DNA from: Zoogloea dura
GTDB taxonomy: Bacteria > Pseudomonadota > Gammaproteobacteria > Burkholderiales > Rhodocyclaceae
Assembly: GCF_012927165.1 (NCBI RefSeq)
Contig: NZ_JABBGA010000012.1
Span: forward strand, 79,435-143,434
Reading direction: 5' to 3'
DNA length: 64,000 bases
The notes under the pieces were generated by a model that was given only the letters and a program-made list of their open reading frames with translations, did not search any database and was not told where the DNA came from. The translations under genes and the position numbers were made by a program. Of this stretch, positions 46,984 through 60,255 are shown one piece after another. The number at the start of each line of letters is the position of its first letter. Positions within the stretch are counted from its first letter, which is position 1.

Positions 46984-47945
46984 GACGCGCCGCCAGCCGC
47001 AAAGGCACGCCCCAGCGCCTCACCCGCCTGCAGCACCGCCTCATTGGCCTGGCTGAAGAATTTTCCCAGGGTGATGAAGCCATGCACCATGCCCTCGAAC
47101 TCGAGCATCTCCACCGGCACTCCGGCCTCCCGCAGCACCTCGCCATAAGCCTTGCAGTCGTCCGACAGCGGATCGCATCCGGCCGTGATGATCAGCGCCG
47201 GCGGCAGCCCGTCAAAACGCGCAGCCCGGATCGGTGAAGCGCGCCAGTCCTGCCAATCGTCCTCCTCGGGCAGATATTTCTCGAAGAACCAGGTCAGACT
47301 CCCGGTGTCCAGCATGTAGCCATTGGCAAACTCCCGACGTGACGGACGCTGGCTGAGGATGTCGGTGGACGGATAGATCAGCAATTGCAGCGCCGCGCGA
47401 GGCCCCTGGGCGTTGCGCTGGGCCAATGCCGTCACCGCACTCAGGGTGCCCCCCGCACTGTCGCCCGCCAGGGCGAAACGGGTCGGATCAATGCCCAGCA
47501 TCCCGGCATTGGCCAGCGACCACTGCACCGCCCGCAGCGCATCATCCACCGCCGCCGGAAACGGGTGTTCCGGCGCCAGGCGATAATCCACGGACAGCAC
47601 CGCCGCCTTCGAGTGATTGGCCAGTTCGCGGCACAGCACGTCATGGCTGGTGATGTTGCCGATGCACCAGCCGCCGCCATGGAAGTAGAAGGTCAGCGGC
47701 AGGATCTCGTCCGGCCCCGCACTCAGCGGGCGGTACAGACGGGCCATGATCACGCCGTCCGCGGCCCTGGCCTGCGGGATGGGCACGTCGGTCACCGAAG
47801 CAACGGCGGGCATCTCAGGGCGCAGCGCAAACTGCAGCTTTTCGAAGGAATGGCGTGCCTGGGCAACATCCAGCTCGTGAAATCGGGGCGCACCGACACG
47901 GTAGACCATGTCGAGCAGGGCTTTGGCTTGGGGATCGAGCGCCAT
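46980..47945 (-). CDS. Alpha/beta hydrolase, hormone-sensitive-lipase family esterase
   Basis: The 321-residue enzyme has the oxyanion-hole motif HGGGW, the nucleophile Ser in GDSAGG, and the C-terminal acid/histidine pair (CDPLSDD and MVHGF) of the family IV esterases. It hydrolyses short or medium acyl esters; the natural substrate is unknown. No signal peptide is present, so it acts in the cytoplasm. Both its stop and that of the cyclase gene lie in the single palindrome CTAG. Confidence 0.88.
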   Translation of the reverse strand: MALDPQAKALLDMVYRVGAPRFHELDVAQARHSFEKLQFALRPEMPAVASVTDVPIPQARAADGVIMARLYRPLSAGPDEILPLTFYFHGGGWCIGNITSHDVLCRELANHSKAAVLSVDYRLAPEHPFPAAVDDALRAVQWSLANAGMLGIDPTRFALAGDSAGGTLSAVTALAQRNAQGPRAALQLLIYPSTDILSQRPSRREFANGYMLDTGSLTWFFEKYLPEEDDWQDWRASPIRAARFDGLPPALIITAGCDPLSDDCKAYGEVLREAGVPVEMLEFEGMVHGFITLGKFFSQANEAVLQAGEALGRAFAAGGAS

Positions 47946-48096
47946 GCAGAAAATCCGGATAAAGCGCCGTCGCGCCTGGGCCCGCGGGCTTTTTGCAGCG
48001 GCGGGGCCCGGCTGCGGATTTGCGGCGAACTGCCGGGCCCGCTACCATGCGCGACTTTCCGCAAAGGGCGGAAGCTGCGCGAGCCCGAAACAGGAT

Positions 48097-48181
48097 TGGT
48101 GCCGAGAGTGGGACTCGAACCCACACACCTTGCGGCGGCGGATTTTGAATCCGCTGCGTCTACCGATTCCGCCATCCCGGC
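48097..48181 (-). tRNA. tRNA-Leu (anticodon CAA)
   Basis: The minus strand folds into a class II tRNA: acceptor stem GCCGGGA with TCTCGGC (one G-T pair), D-arm, anticodon loop TTCAAAA reading CAA, a long variable arm and the T-loop GGTTCGAGTCC. The CCA end is encoded at 48097-48099. It reads UUG codons. It is divergent from queA, so its promoter lies in the 46 bases before that gene. Confidence 0.96.
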
Positions 48182-48227
48182 ACGGGAAGCCGCGCATTAT
48201 CTACGAAACCCCGGACAGCATCAACTC

Positions 48228-50377
<2,150 letters not shown>

Positions 50378-50405
50378 AAAATAGTCGTCCCGGTAAGGCC
50401 TTTGT

Positions 50406-50446
50406 AAGGGCGGGCTGCTGTGCGGGCCCGCCCTTGCCGCTATAAT
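50406..50446 (+). promoter_or_regulatory. Hairpin after tgt and -10 box of ribF
   Basis: AAGGGCGGG pairs with CCCGCCCTT (50406-50414 with 50427-50435), probably ending the tgt message. TATAAT follows at 50441-50446, 26 bases before ribF, giving that gene a very short leader; no good -35 is seen. Confidence 0.55.
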
Positions 50447-50471
50447 CGCGCCTTTTCCCCCGCGTCCGTCC

Positions 50472-51404
50472 ATGCAGGTTTTCCGTGGAGTTCCCGAGCA
50501 CAGCGCCCATGGCTGCGTGCTCACCATCGGCAACTTCGATGGTGTGCATCGCGGCCATCAGGCATTGCTGGCGAAGCTCGTCGCCCTTTCCAGGGCCACC
50601 GGCCTTCCCTCAGCCGTACTCACCTTCGAGCCCCACCCCAGGGAGTACTTCACCCATGAGAACCGCCCGCGCCGGCTGACCTCACTGCGCGAGAAGATCC
50701 AGTTGCTGGCCGACCAGGGCGTCGACCGGCTCTACATCGGGCGCTTCAACGCACGCTTTGCCGCCCTGACCGCCGAGGAGTTTGTCGAGGACGTGCTGAT
50801 CCGCGGCCTCTGCGTGCGCCACCTGATGATTGGTGACGACTTCTGCTTCGGCAAGGGGCGCAGGGGCAACTTCTCCATGCTGCAGGCAGCGGGCCGCGAC
50901 ACCGGCTTCACCGTCGAAGCCATGCAGACCCTCGCCCACGAAGGCGAGCGGGTCTCCAGCTCGGCCGTCCGTGCGGCCCTGGAAGAAGGCGACATGCCGC
51001 ATGCCGCGCGCCTGCTTGGGCGCCCCTACAGCATCCGCGGCCGGGTCATGCATGGCGACAAGATCGGCCGCACCATCGGCTTTCCCACCGCCAACATCCA
51101 GCTCAAGCACCGCAGCCCGCCGCTGATGGGCATCTACACCGTCAGCGTCGAAGGCCTCGCCGACAGGCCCTGGCCCGGCGTGGCCAGCGTGGGCGTACGC
51201 CCAACCATCAACGATGCGGGCCGCCCGACCCTCGAAGTGCATCTTTTCGACTGGGACCAGGACTGCTACGACGCCCACCTCAAGGTCAATTTCCTCGTCA
51301 AGCAGCGGGACGAGGAACGCTATGACAGCCTCGAGGCCCTGACCGCCCAGATCGCCCGGGATGCCGAGCAGGCCCGGGCCTATTTCGCCCAGAATCCCCT
51401 CTGA
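50472..51404 (+). CDS. ribF: Bifunctional riboflavin kinase / FAD synthetase
   Basis: The 310-residue enzyme makes FMN and then FAD from riboflavin. The adenylyltransferase half has [16 protein letters not shown] and the later SSSAVRAAL; the kinase half has [11 protein letters not shown] and [11 protein letters not shown]. It opens the ribF-ileS-lspA-fkpB-ispH group common to proteobacteria. The gap to ileS is 20 bases. Confidence 0.96.
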   Translation: MQVFRGVPEHSAHGCVLTIGNFDGVHRGHQALLAKLVALSRATGLPSAVLTFEPHPREYFTHENRPRRLTSLREKIQLLADQGVDRLYIGRFNARFAALTAEEFVEDVLIRGLCVRHLMIGDDFCFGKGRRGNFSMLQAAGRDTGFTVEAMQTLAHEGERVSSSAVRAALEEGDMPHAARLLGRPYSIRGRVMHGDKIGRTIGFPTANIQLKHRSPPLMGIYTVSVEGLADRPWPGVASVGVRPTINDAGRPTLEVHLFDWDQDCYDAHLKVNFLVKQRDEERYDSLEALTAQIARDAEQARAYFAQNPL

Positions 51405-51424
51405 ATTCACAGCCCAGACCCACC

Positions 51425-54229
51425 ATGTCCCAGAAGCGTACCGACCTCAACCTGCCCGACACTCCCTTCCCCATGCGGGGCGACCTCGCCAAGCGCGAGC
51501 CGGGCTGGATCGCCGACTGGCAGCAGAAAAAGCTCTACCAGAAGATCCGTAAGGCTTCTGCCGGACGCCCCAAGTTCGTGCTCCACGACGGGCCTCCCTA
51601 CGCCAACGGCAACCTCCATCTGGGCCATGCGCTGAACAAGATCCTCAAGGACATCATCGTCCGCTCCAAGACGCTCGCCGGCTTCGACGCGCCCTATGTG
51701 CCGGGCTGGGACTGCCACGGTCTGCCCATCGAGCACAAGGTGGAGGTCACCCACGGCAAGAACCTGCTCGCCGACAAAGTCCGCGAGCTGTGCCGTGCCT
51801 ATGCCACAGAGCAGGTCGCCGTGCAGAAGAAGGAGTTCATCCGTCTCGGCGTGCTGGGCGACTGGGATAACCCTTACCTCACCATGAACTTCGCCAACGA
51901 GGCTGGCGAAGTGCGCGCCCTCGCCGAGATGGTCAAGCGTGGCTGGGTCTTCAAGGGACTCAAGCCGGTGAACTGGTGTTTCGACTGCGGCTCCGCCCTG
52001 GCTGAGGCCGAGGTCGAGTACCAGGACAAGCAGAGCCCGGCGATCGACGTGGGCTTCGTCTGCGCTGAACCCGAAAGGCTCGCTGCGGCCTTCGGCCTGC
52101 AGGCCCTGCCCGGCGGCAAAGATGCCCTGGCCGTGATCTGGACCACCACCCCGTGGACCATCCCCGCCAACCAGGCCCTCAACGTCCACCCCGAGCACGA
52201 ATACGCCCTGGTCGACACCCCCCGCGGCCTGCTGGTGCTGATGGCCGAGCTGGTCGAATCCAGCCTCAAGCGCTTCGGCCTCGAAGGCACGATTGTCGCC
52301 CGTACCAACGGCTGCAAGCTCGGCCACCTCAACTTCCGCCACCCCTTCTACGACCGCCTGTCGCCCATCTTCGTAGCCGACTACGTGGGCCTCGACGCCG
52401 GCACCGGCATCGTCCACTCGGCCCCGGCCTACGGCGTGGACGACTTCAACTCCTGCAAGGCCAACGGCTTCACCAACGACGACATCCTGAGCCCGGTGCA
52501 GAGCAACGGCGTCTACGCCGAATCCCTGCCCTACTTCGGCGGCCTGCACATCTGGAAGGCCAATCCGGTCATCGTCGACAAGCTTCAGGAAGTCGGCGCC
52601 CTGTTCTCTCACGAGAAGATCAGCCACAGCTACATGCACTGCTGGCGTCACAAGACGCCGTTGATCTACCGAGCCACCGCCCAGTGGTTCGTCGGCATGG
52701 ACCTCAGGCCCGAAGGCGGCCCCAGCCTGCGCGAACTGGCGCTCGGCGGCGTCGAGGCCACCCGCTTCTTCCCGTCCTGGGGTCAGGCCCGCCTGCACGC
52801 CATGATCGCCAACCGGCCCGACTGGTGCATCTCGCGCCAGCGCAACTGGGGCGTGCCGATCCCTTTCTTCCTGCACAAGGAGAGCGGCGAGCTGCATCCG
52901 CGCACCGTCGAGCTCATGGAGCAGGTCGCCCTGCGCATCGAGCAGGAAGGCATTGAAGCGTGGTTCAAGCTCAACCCGGCCGAACTGCTCGGCGAAGAGG
53001 CCGGGCAGTACGAAAAGATCAGCGACACCCTGGACGTCTGGTTCGACTCCGGCACCACCCACTGGCATGTGCTGCGTGGCTCGCACCCCGACGGTCACGC
53101 CTCCGGCCCGCGCGCCGACCTCTACCTGGAGGGCTCCGACCAGCACCGCGGCTGGTTCCACTCGTCGCTGCTGACCGGTGCCGCCATCGACGGCCACCCG
53201 CCTTACAAGGCACTGCTCACCCACGGCTTCACCGTGGACCAGCAAGGCCGCAAGATGAGCAAATCCCTGGGCAATACCATCCTTCCCCAGGAAGTCACCG
53301 ACAAGATGGGCGCCGAGATCCTGCGGCTGTGGGTGGCCGCTACCGATTATTCCGGCGAGCTCGCCATGTCCAAGGAGATCCTCGACCGGGTCGTGGAATC
53401 CTATCGACGGATCCGCAACACCCTGCGCTTCCTGATCGCCAACGTGGCCGACTTCGATCCCTCCAGCGATATGCTGCCCGTCGAATCGTGGTTTGAGATC
53501 GACCGCTACGCGCTGTCCATGACCCGGTCCATGCAGGCCCAGGCGGGCCTCGACTACGAACGCTTCGAATTCCATCGAGTGGTCCAAGCACTTCAGACCT
53601 TCTGCTCCGAAGATCTGGGCGGCTTCTGGCTCGACATCCTCAAGGACCGCCTCTACACCACCGCCGCCAACTCGCCGGCTCGACGCTCCGCCCAGAGCGC
53701 CCTGTGGCACGTGCTGCAGACCGTCGTGAAGCTGATGGCCCCGATCCTCTCCTTCACCGCCGAGGAAATCTGGCTGCTGCTCGGCAAGGACGCGGAAGAC
53801 AGCGTGATGCTGCATACCTTCCACAGCCTGCCCGCCCAGGACGACGAAGAAGCCCTCCTCGACAAGTGGGCCGCCCTGCGCACCATCCGCGCCGACGTGC
53901 AGAAGGAGATCGAAGCCGTGCGCACCGCCGGCCAGGTGGGCTCGTCCCTGCAGGCCGAGGTCGAGATCCGCGCGGCAGGCAGCAAGTTCGACCTGCTCGC
54001 CAGCCTCGGCGACGACCTGCGCTTCGTGCTGATCTGCTCGAAGACCACCCTCACGAAAGCGGCCGACGAAGGCGCCGAAGGCATCATCGTCACCCCCTCG
54101 GCCCATGCCAAGTGCGACCGCTGCTGGCACTACCGGGAAGATGTGGGCCATGACGCCGCGCATCCGGAACTTTGCGGCCGCTGCACGTCCAACCTCCACG
54201 GCACCGGCGAAGCCCGCTCCGCCGCGTGA
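51425..54229 (+). CDS. ileS: Isoleucyl-tRNA synthetase
   Basis: The 934-residue class I synthetase charges tRNA-Ile. The HIGH motif is HLGH at 65-68, KMSKS is at 610-614, the editing domain lies between them ([11 protein letters not shown]), and a C-terminal zinc finger uses [10 protein letters not shown] and CGRC. Its length matches the bacterial type. It is the second gene of the cluster. Confidence 0.97.
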   Translation: MSQKRTDLNLPDTPFPMRGDLAKREPGWIADWQQKKLYQKIRKASAGRPKFVLHDGPPYANGNLHLGHALNKILKDIIVRSKTLAGFDAPYVPGWDCHGLPIEHKVEVTHGKNLLADKVRELCRAYATEQVAVQKKEFIRLGVLGDWDNPYLTMNFANEAGEVRALAEMVKRGWVFKGLKPVNWCFDCGSALAEAEVEYQDKQSPAIDVGFVCAEPERLAAAFGLQALPGGKDALAVIWTTTPWTIPANQALNVHPEHEYALVDTPRGLLVLMAELVESSLKRFGLEGTIVARTNGCKLGHLNFRHPFYDRLSPIFVADYVGLDAGTGIVHSAPAYGVDDFNSCKANGFTNDDILSPVQSNGVYAESLPYFGGLHIWKANPVIVDKLQEVGALFSHEKISHSYMHCWRHKTPLIYRATAQWFVGMDLRPEGGPSLRELALGGVEATRFFPSWGQARLHAMIANRPDWCISRQRNWGVPIPFFLHKESGELHPRTVELMEQVALRIEQEGIEAWFKLNPAELLGEEAGQYEKISDTLDVWFDSGTTHWHVLRGSHPDGHASGPRADLYLEGSDQHRGWFHSSLLTGAAIDGHPPYKALLTHGFTVDQQGRKMSKSLGNTILPQEVTDKMGAEILRLWVAATDYSGELAMSKEILDRVVESYRRIRNTLRFLIANVADFDPSSDMLPVESWFEIDRYALSMTRSMQAQAGLDYERFEFHRVVQALQTFCSEDLGGFWLDILKDRLYTTAANSPARRSAQSALWHVLQTVVKLMAPILSFTAEEIWLLLGKDAEDSVMLHTFHSLPAQDDEEALLDKWAALRTIRADVQKEIEAVRTAGQVGSSLQAEVEIRAAGSKFDLLASLGDDLRFVLICSKTTLTKAADEGAEGIIVTPSAHAKCDRCWHYREDVGHDAAHPELCGRCTSNLHGTGEARSAA

Positions 54230-54257
54230 GTGAACCCCATTTTCAGGAGCCCTGCCC

Positions 54258-54752
54258 TTGAAGCTACGCCTCGGTAACTGGATCGGACTGTCTGCCATCG
54301 TCGTACTGGCGGACCAGTGGACCAAGCACCTCGTCCGTGGCGCCCTGCGCAACGGTGAAGTGATCCGTGTCACCGACTTCTTTGATCTTGTACTGGCCTT
54401 CAACCCCGGCGCGGCCTTCAGCTTCCTGGCCGACCAGGGCGGCTGGCAGCGCTGGTTCTTTGTGGCCCTGGCGGCCGGCATCTGCGGCTGGCTGCTGCGC
54501 CTGCTGGCCCGGCACCAGCACGAACTGCTGCAGCCCCTGGCCTTCTCGCTGATCATCGGTGGCGCCATCGGCAACGTCATCGACCGCTTCGTCTTCGGCG
54601 CGGTGGTCGACTTCCTGTACTTCCACATCGGCCGCTACGGCTGGCCGGCCTTCAACGTGGCGGACTCCGCCATCAGCGTCGGCGTGGTGCTGATGATCAT
54701 CGCCCAGTTGCGCGAGCATCGTCACTCCGCCGCCCAAGAGAAACTCTCATGA
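54258..54752 (+). CDS. lspA: Lipoprotein signal peptidase
   Basis: The 164-residue inner-membrane aspartyl protease removes signal peptides from prolipoproteins. Four hydrophobic segments are visible, with [14 protein letters not shown] and [11 protein letters not shown] holding the catalytic aspartates, and [11 protein letters not shown] as a further signature. The start is a TTG at 54258 with CAGGAG before it. It overlaps fkpB by four bases. Confidence 0.95.
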   Translation: MKLRLGNWIGLSAIVVLADQWTKHLVRGALRNGEVIRVTDFFDLVLAFNPGAAFSFLADQGGWQRWFFVALAAGICGWLLRLLARHQHELLQPLAFSLIIGGAIGNVIDRFVFGAVVDFLYFHIGRYGWPAFNVADSAISVGVVLMIIAQLREHRHSAAQEKLS

Positions 54753-55180
54753 CCCAGATCGTCCTGCCCGACAGCCTGCTGACCCTGCACTACCGCATTT
54801 CGCTGGACAACGGCCAGCCGCTGATCAGCACCTTCGAATCCCAGCCGGCCACCATGCAGCTCGGCAAGGGCGACATCGCCCCGACCCTGGAGCGCTGCCT
54901 CGCCGGCATCACCGTGGGCGAACATCACACCTTCCTGCTCGAGCCCGAAAACGCCTTCGGCGTGCACCGCGAAGACCTGGTCGAGAAGGTCCGCCTCGAA
55001 GACTTCCCGGAGGGCACCGAGGTCGAGCCCATGGTCATCATGGAATTCACCGCGCCCGACGGCACCCGCTACCCCGGCCTGATCCGCGAAGTGCTCGACA
55101 CCCACGCGGTGATCGACTTCAATCATCCGCTCGCCGGCAAGTCCATCCGCTTCGAAGTCGAAGTGATCGGCATCAACTGA
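54749..55180 (+). CDS. fkpB: FKBP-type peptidyl-prolyl isomerase, SlpA class
   Basis: The 143-residue protein is a small FKBP with an inserted flap domain. It contains [32 protein letters not shown] and [18 protein letters not shown], typical of SlpA/FkpB, which acts as folding helper in the cytoplasm. Translation is coupled to lspA by an ATGA overlap. The position between lspA and ispH is the usual one. Confidence 0.93.
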   Translation: MTQIVLPDSLLTLHYRISLDNGQPLISTFESQPATMQLGKGDIAPTLERCLAGITVGEHHTFLLEPENAFGVHREDLVEKVRLEDFPEGTEVEPMVIMEFTAPDGTRYPGLIREVLDTHAVIDFNHPLAGKSIRFEVEVIGIN

Positions 55181-55200
55181 GTTGCACCACGAGGTCTGCC

Positions 55201-56133
55201 ATGGAAGTCCTGCTCGCCAATCCCCGCGGTTTCTGCGCGGGCGTAGAACGTGCCATCGAGATCGTCGAGCGTGCCCTGGCGCTCTATGGCGCACCCATCT
55301 ACGTGCGCCATGAAGTGGTGCATAACCGCTTCGTCGTCGAAGGTCTGCGGGCCAAGGGCGCCATCTTCATCGAAGAGCTCTCCGACGTGCCGGCCGGCAA
55401 CACCGTCATCTTCAGCGCCCACGGCGTCTCGCAGACGGTGCGCAGCGAAGCCGAGGCGCGTGGCCTGCGCGTCTTCGACGCGACCTGCCCGCTGGTCACC
55501 AAGGTGCACCTCGAAGTGGCCCGCATGCGTGACCAGGGCCGCGAACTGATCATGATCGGCCACAAGGGCCACCCCGAAGTGGAAGGCACCATGGGCCAGG
55601 TGCGGGATGGCATCTATCTGGTCGAGAGCGCCGCCGACGTGGCCGGCCTGCAGGTCCACAATCCGGACATGCTGGCCTACGTCACCCAGACCACCCTCTC
55701 GGTGGACGACGCCGCAGCCATCGTCAACGCCCTGCGCGAACGCTTCCCGGCCATCATCGGCCCGAAGAAGGACGACATCTGCTACGCCACCCAGAACCGC
55801 CAGGATGCCGTCAAGTTCATGGCCCCCAGGTCGGACCTGGTGCTGGTGGTCGGCTCGGTGAACAGCTCCAACTCCAACCGCCTGCGCGAGGTGGCCGAGC
55901 TGCTCAAGGTGCCGGCCTACCTGATCGACGATGCCGACGCCATCAACCCCGCCTGGATCGTCGGCAAGAAGCGCGTCGGCGTCACCGCAGGGGCCTCCGC
56001 GCCCGAGGTGCTGGTTGACTCCGTCATTTCACGCCTCAAGGAAATGGGAGCGGCTTCCGTAAAGCCCCTGGATGGCGTCCCCGAGAAGGTGACCTTTCCC
56101 CTGCCCAAGGAGCTGCAGACTCCGACGGCATGA
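55201..56133 (+). CDS. ispH: 4-hydroxy-3-methylbut-2-enyl diphosphate reductase
   Basis: The 310-residue iron-sulfur enzyme makes IPP and DMAPP in the last step of the MEP isoprenoid pathway. The cluster ligands are Cys12 (GFCAGVERA), the Cys in TCPLVTKVH and the Cys in [17 protein letters not shown] and [13 protein letters not shown] are further signatures. GAGG precedes the ATG. A hairpin terminator follows. Confidence 0.97.
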   Translation: MEVLLANPRGFCAGVERAIEIVERALALYGAPIYVRHEVVHNRFVVEGLRAKGAIFIEELSDVPAGNTVIFSAHGVSQTVRSEAEARGLRVFDATCPLVTKVHLEVARMRDQGRELIMIGHKGHPEVEGTMGQVRDGIYLVESAADVAGLQVHNPDMLAYVTQTTLSVDDAAAIVNALRERFPAIIGPKKDDICYATQNRQDAVKFMAPRSDLVLVVGSVNSSNSNRLREVAELLKVPAYLIDDADAINPAWIVGKKRVGVTAGASAPEVLVDSVISRLKEMGAASVKPLDGVPEKVTFPLPKELQTPTA

Positions 56134-56137
56134 GTGA

Positions 56138-56165
56138 AGGGCGCCCCGGGCCGGCGCCCTTTATT
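56138..56165 (+). terminator. Terminator of the ribF-ispH cluster
   Basis: AGGGCGCC pairs with GGCGCCCT (56138-56145 with 56153-56160) and TTATT follows, immediately after ispH. Confidence 0.75.
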
Positions 56166-56184
56166 CCCCCACCGAGTCCAGCCC

Positions 56185-56496
56185 ATGCCATTCGTCCAGC
56201 GTGATTCCTCCGGCAAGGTCATTGCCCTCTTCGCCGATGCCGGCCCCGACCATCCGGAACATCTCCCGGCCGGCCACCCGGACCTCGCCGCCCTGGCCGG
56301 TCCGGACGAATTCACCCGCCTCGATGCCGACCTGATCCGCGTCATCGAGGACGTGGTCGATGTCCTAATCGATCGCGGCCTCCTCCGCCTCACCGACCTG
56401 CCCGCCGACGCCCAGCGCAAGCTGCTGACCCGCAAGGGCGCCCGGGCCCGCCTGAAGCAGGGCCTCAACCTGCTGGGCCCCGACGATGTCATTTGA
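56185..56496 (+). CDS. Conserved hypothetical protein, about 100 residues
   Basis: The 103-residue soluble protein begins MPFVQRDSSGKVIALFADAG and is acidic in the middle, basic at the end (RKLLTRKGARARLKQGL). It resembles small betaproteobacterial proteins labelled 'tryptophan synthase beta-like', a name without functional support. It follows ispH and precedes the secretion genes, with no obvious ribosome site. The function is unknown. Confidence 0.65.
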   Translation: MPFVQRDSSGKVIALFADAGPDHPEHLPAGHPDLAALAGPDEFTRLDADLIRVIEDVVDVLIDRGLLRLTDLPADAQRKLLTRKGARARLKQGLNLLGPDDVI

Positions 56497-56625
56497 ATCA
56501 CTCCGTCACTGACCCGACTCAAGAGACCCATTCTGGGGTCGTTATCCCCCACTCCATCGCCATCGGGATGAAACCCGGCCTCGCCAGAACGCCGGAACAG
56601 CTCCCCTCATGACAGCCAGACGCCG
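56497..56625. other. Gap upstream of the secretion operon
   Basis: The 129 bases contain a short inverted repeat GACCC/GGGTC (about 56526-56541) that may end the preceding gene. The secretion operon promoter must also be here, but I see no clear boxes. Confidence 0.35.
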
Positions 56626-58830
56626 ATGACCGAAGTCCCCAACGCCTCCCCGTCCGCCGCCCGCCCCTCCGATGCGCGCGCCTCCGACAACCGCTGGCAT
56701 CCAGGCGAGACCGCCACCCACGAGGACCCGCTCCTTGACGCCCTGGTGGTCCTGACGCGTCTGCACGGCAATCCCTTCACGCCGGAAGCGCTCAGCGCCG
56801 GCCTGCCCCTGGTGGAGAATCGGCTCACGCCGTCCCTGTTGCCGCGTGCGGCGGCCCGCGCCGGCCTCACCGCGAGGATCGTGCGCAAGCCCCTTGCGGC
56901 CATCGCCCCCGGCCTGCTGCCGGCCATCCTGCTGCTGCAGGACCGCCGGGCCTGCGTCCTGCTCGAACATCTGGCCAATGGCGGCGTGCGGGTGCGCTTC
57001 CCGGAAGCCGGCGAGTCGTCGGACGACTTGAGCGCGGAGGAGATCGCCGGCCTGTACACCGGGCTGGTGTGCTTCGTCCGCCCCCGCTTCCGCTTCCAGG
57101 CCCGGGCCCCGGAAGTCCGCGCCGTCCGCGCCAGCCATTGGTTCTGGGGCACCGTGCTGGAGAACTGGCGCCTCTACCGCGACACCCTGCTGGCCGCCCT
57201 GATCATCAACCTTTTCGCGCTGGCGATCCCGATGTTCTCGATGACGGTCTACGACCGGGTGGTGCCCAACCACGCCACCGAGACGCTCTGGGTACTGGCC
57301 GTCGGTGCCATCCTGGTGCTGGGTTTCGACTTTGCCCTGCGCACCCTGCGCGCCTACATCGTCGATAGTGCGGGCAAGCGCATCGACGTCCAGTTGTCGG
57401 CCCGCATCATGGAGCGGGTGCTCGGTCTGCGCATGGACGCCCGGCCCGCCTCGGTCGGCTCCTTCGCCGCCAACCTGCGGGCCTTCGAGGGCGTGCGCGA
57501 CTTCATCGCCTCCGCCACCGTCACCACCCTGATCGACCTGCCCTTCGTGCTGGTCTTCCTGCTGGTGATGGTGTGGATCTCGCCCTGGCTGCTTCTGCCG
57601 CCGCTGGTCGGCATGATCGTCGTGCTGTTCTTCACCCTGGTGGCCCAGGACAAGATGCACGAGCTCACCGAAACCACCTACCGCGCCAGCGCCCAGCGCA
57701 ACGCCACCCTGGTGGAGAGCCTGGTCGGCCTGGAGACCCTCAAGACCCTCGGCGCCGAAAGCCTGATCCAGCGCCAGTGGGAAAGGGCCACCCTGTTCAT
57801 CGCCCAGATCGGCGGCCGCCTCAAGCTGCTGTCGGCCAGCACGGTCAATTTCGCCCAGCTGATGCAGCAACTGGTGAACATCGCGGTGATCATCGTCGGT
57901 GTTTACGAGTTGTCGGAAGGCCATATGTCGATGGGCGGCATCATCGCCGCCTCGATGCTGTCCGGGCGCGCCATGGCCCCCCTCGGCCAAGTGGCCGGGC
58001 TGATGATGCAATACCAGAACGCGCGGACCTCGCTGGCCTCGGTCAACAGCCACATGAACCTGCCGGTGGAGCGCCCCGAAGGCGCCAGCTTCGTGCATCG
58101 GCCCAGCTTCACCGGCGACATCGAGTTCAAGGACGTCAGCTTCAGCTATCCGGGGCGCGACCAGGCGGTGCTCAGGAAGGTCAGCTTCCGCCTCAAGGCG
58201 GGTGAGAAGGTCGGCATCATCGGGCGTATCGGCTCCGGCAAGACCACCATCGAAAAGCTCGTGCTAGGGCTCTACCAACCCACCGAAGGCGCCGTCCTCG
58301 TCGATGGCATCGACGCCCGCCAGATCGACCCGGCCGAACTGCGCCGGGCCATCGGCTTCGTGCCACAGGATGTCACGCTGTTCTACGGCACCCTCAAGCA
58401 GAATATTTCAATGGGCGCCCCCTTTGCCGACGACAGCGCCATCCTCGCCGCCGCCGAACTCTCCGGCGTCCGCGAATTTGCCGACACCCATCCCCAGGGC
58501 TTCGAGATGCCCATCGGCGAACGGGGTGAATCCCTCTCCGGCGGCCAGCGCCAGGCCGTCGCCATTGCCCGCGCCATGCTCAACGACCCCCCGATGCTGC
58601 TCCTCGACGAACCCTCCAGCAGCATGGATCACCAGAGCGAGGAAGGTTTCAAGCAGCGCCTGCGGCGCTTCGCGGCTGGCAAGACGATCATGCTGGTCAC
58701 CCACCGCACATCCCTGCTCGACCTGGTGGACCGCCTGATCGTGCTGGACCAGGGCCAGATCGTCGCCGACGGCCCCAAGGCCCAGGTGGTCGAAGCCCTC
58801 CAGCAGGGCCGTATCGGACGGGCGGGGTGA
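56626..58830 (+). CDS. Type I secretion ABC transporter (permease/ATPase, LapB-like)
   Basis: The 734-residue protein exports the adhesin encoded downstream. Its N-terminal 130 residues look like a C39-peptidase-like domain without the catalytic cysteine, as in adhesin and RTX exporters that do not cleave leader peptides. A six-helix membrane domain (about 175-450) follows, then the ATPase with Walker A GRIGSGKT at 533-540, LSGGQ at 637-641, Walker B with DE at 661-662 and the switch His693. It matches the LapB group. The adaptor gene begins at its stop. No outer-membrane TolC-type gene is in the window. Confidence 0.92.
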   Translation: MTEVPNASPSAARPSDARASDNRWHPGETATHEDPLLDALVVLTRLHGNPFTPEALSAGLPLVENRLTPSLLPRAAARAGLTARIVRKPLAAIAPGLLPAILLLQDRRACVLLEHLANGGVRVRFPEAGESSDDLSAEEIAGLYTGLVCFVRPRFRFQARAPEVRAVRASHWFWGTVLENWRLYRDTLLAALIINLFALAIPMFSMTVYDRVVPNHATETLWVLAVGAILVLGFDFALRTLRAYIVDSAGKRIDVQLSARIMERVLGLRMDARPASVGSFAANLRAFEGVRDFIASATVTTLIDLPFVLVFLLVMVWISPWLLLPPLVGMIVVLFFTLVAQDKMHELTETTYRASAQRNATLVESLVGLETLKTLGAESLIQRQWERATLFIAQIGGRLKLLSASTVNFAQLMQQLVNIAVIIVGVYELSEGHMSMGGIIAASMLSGRAMAPLGQVAGLMMQYQNARTSLASVNSHMNLPVERPEGASFVHRPSFTGDIEFKDVSFSYPGRDQAVLRKVSFRLKAGEKVGIIGRIGSGKTTIEKLVLGLYQPTEGAVLVDGIDARQIDPAELRRAIGFVPQDVTLFYGTLKQNISMGAPFADDSAILAAAELSGVREFADTHPQGFEMPIGERGESLSGGQRQAVAIARAMLNDPPMLLLDEPSSSMDHQSEEGFKQRLRRFAAGKTIMLVTHRTSLLDLVDRLIVLDQGQIVADGPKAQVVEALQQGRIGRAG

Positions 58831-58835
58831 ACATC

Positions 58836-60245
58836 ATGAAAGCACTCTTCAACACGCTCCTCCGCCCCGCCTACGACACGGTCTACCGCAAGGCCTCCAG
58901 CACCTTCGACCGGATCCTCGACGGCGCCGAGAAGCGCGAGATCCACGACGACGCCGACTACCTGGCCGACGCCGAGTGGGCCATGGCCGAGCAGAAGCTG
59001 CGCGGCAGCCGCATCGCCGTGTGGACCACCGTGATCGCGGTGCTGGTCCTGCTGGTGTGGGCCGCCCTGGCGCAGCTCGACGAAGTCACCCGCGGCGAAG
59101 GCAAGGTCATTCCCTCCCGCCAGGTCCAGGTCATGCAGAGCCTCGACGGCGGCATCGTCTCCGAGATCCTGGTCAAGGAAGGGCAACAGGTCAAAACCGG
59201 TGAGCTGCTGCTGAAGGTGGACCCGACCCGCTTCGTGTCCTCCCTGCGTGAAAACCGCGCCCAGTACATCGCCCTGCTCGCCAAGGCGGCGCGGCTCTCG
59301 GCCGTGGCCAGCGGCAAGCCCTTCGTACCGCCGCAGGAGCTGCTCAAGGAGGCACCCGACCTGATCGAGCAGGAGCGCAGCGCCTACGAGAACAAGCGCC
59401 TGGAACTGAATGCCTCGGTGGGCGTGGCGCAGCAGCAGCTGTCCCAGCGGCGCCAGGAACTCAACGAGCTTACCGCCAAGCGCGAGCAGGCCACCCAGAG
59501 CTACACCCTGACCGCCAAGGAGCTCGAGGTCACCCGGCCGCTGGCCAAGACCGGCGCCGTCTCGGAGGTCGAACTGCTCCGCCTCGAGCGTGATGTGGCG
59601 CGCTACCGCGGCGAACGGGATGCCGCCAGCGCCCAGATCCCACGTATCCAGGCCGCCATCAGCGAGGCCCAGCGCAAGATCGAGGAAGTCGAGCTCAACA
59701 TGCGCAACCAGGCCCGCAGCGAACTGTCGGACACCAACGCCAAGCTCGCCGCCCTGTCGGCCGGCAGCGAAGGCCTGGCCGACAGGGTCAAGCAGGCGGA
59801 GATCCGTGCCCCCATGAACGGCACCGTGAAGCAGCTGTTCGCCAACACGGTGGGCGGGGTCGTTCAGCCGGGCAAGGAGATCATCGAGATCGTACCGAGC
59901 GATGACGCCCTGCTCCTCGAAGCCAAGGTCCAGCCCAAGGACATCGCCTTCCTGCGCCCCGGTCAGAAGGCCCTGGTCAAGTTCACCGCCTACGACTTCT
60001 CGCTGTACGGCGGCCTCGAAGCCACCCTCGAACACATCGGTGCCGACACCATCACCGACGACAAAGGCAACGCCTTCTACATCGTGCGGGTGCGCACCAC
60101 TCAAAGCACCATCGGAGAAGCGGCCATGCCGATCATTCCCGGCATGGTCGCCGAGGTGGACATCCTGACCGGCAAGAAGTCCCTGCTCACCTATCTGATG
60201 AAGCCTGTCCTGCGGGCCAAGGCCAACGCCCTCACCGAACGTTGA
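58836..60245 (+). CDS. Type I secretion membrane fusion protein (HlyD family, LapC-like)
   Basis: The protein of about 470 residues spans from inner membrane to periplasm. One transmembrane segment (VWTTVIAVLVLLVWAALA) is followed by a lipoyl/barrel-sandwich half (GGIVSEILVKEGQQVKTGE), a long coiled coil with glutamine-rich heptads, and the second half with IRAPMNGTVKQL. It bridges the ABC transporter and the outer-membrane channel. An in-frame GTG at 58827 overlapping the transporter stop is an alternative start. The regulator gene follows by ten bases. Confidence 0.92.
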   Translation: MKALFNTLLRPAYDTVYRKASSTFDRILDGAEKREIHDDADYLADAEWAMAEQKLRGSRIAVWTTVIAVLVLLVWAALAQLDEVTRGEGKVIPSRQVQVMQSLDGGIVSEILVKEGQQVKTGELLLKVDPTRFVSSLRENRAQYIALLAKAARLSAVASGKPFVPPQELLKEAPDLIEQERSAYENKRLELNASVGVAQQQLSQRRQELNELTAKREQATQSYTLTAKELEVTRPLAKTGAVSEVELLRLERDVARYRGERDAASAQIPRIQAAISEAQRKIEEVELNMRNQARSELSDTNAKLAALSAGSEGLADRVKQAEIRAPMNGTVKQLFANTVGGVVQPGKEIIEIVPSDDALLLEAKVQPKDIAFLRPGQKALVKFTAYDFSLYGGLEATLEHIGADTITDDKGNAFYIVRVRTTQSTIGEAAMPIIPGMVAEVDILTGKKSLLTYLMKPVLRAKANALTER

Positions 60246-60255
60246 ACCAATTCCC

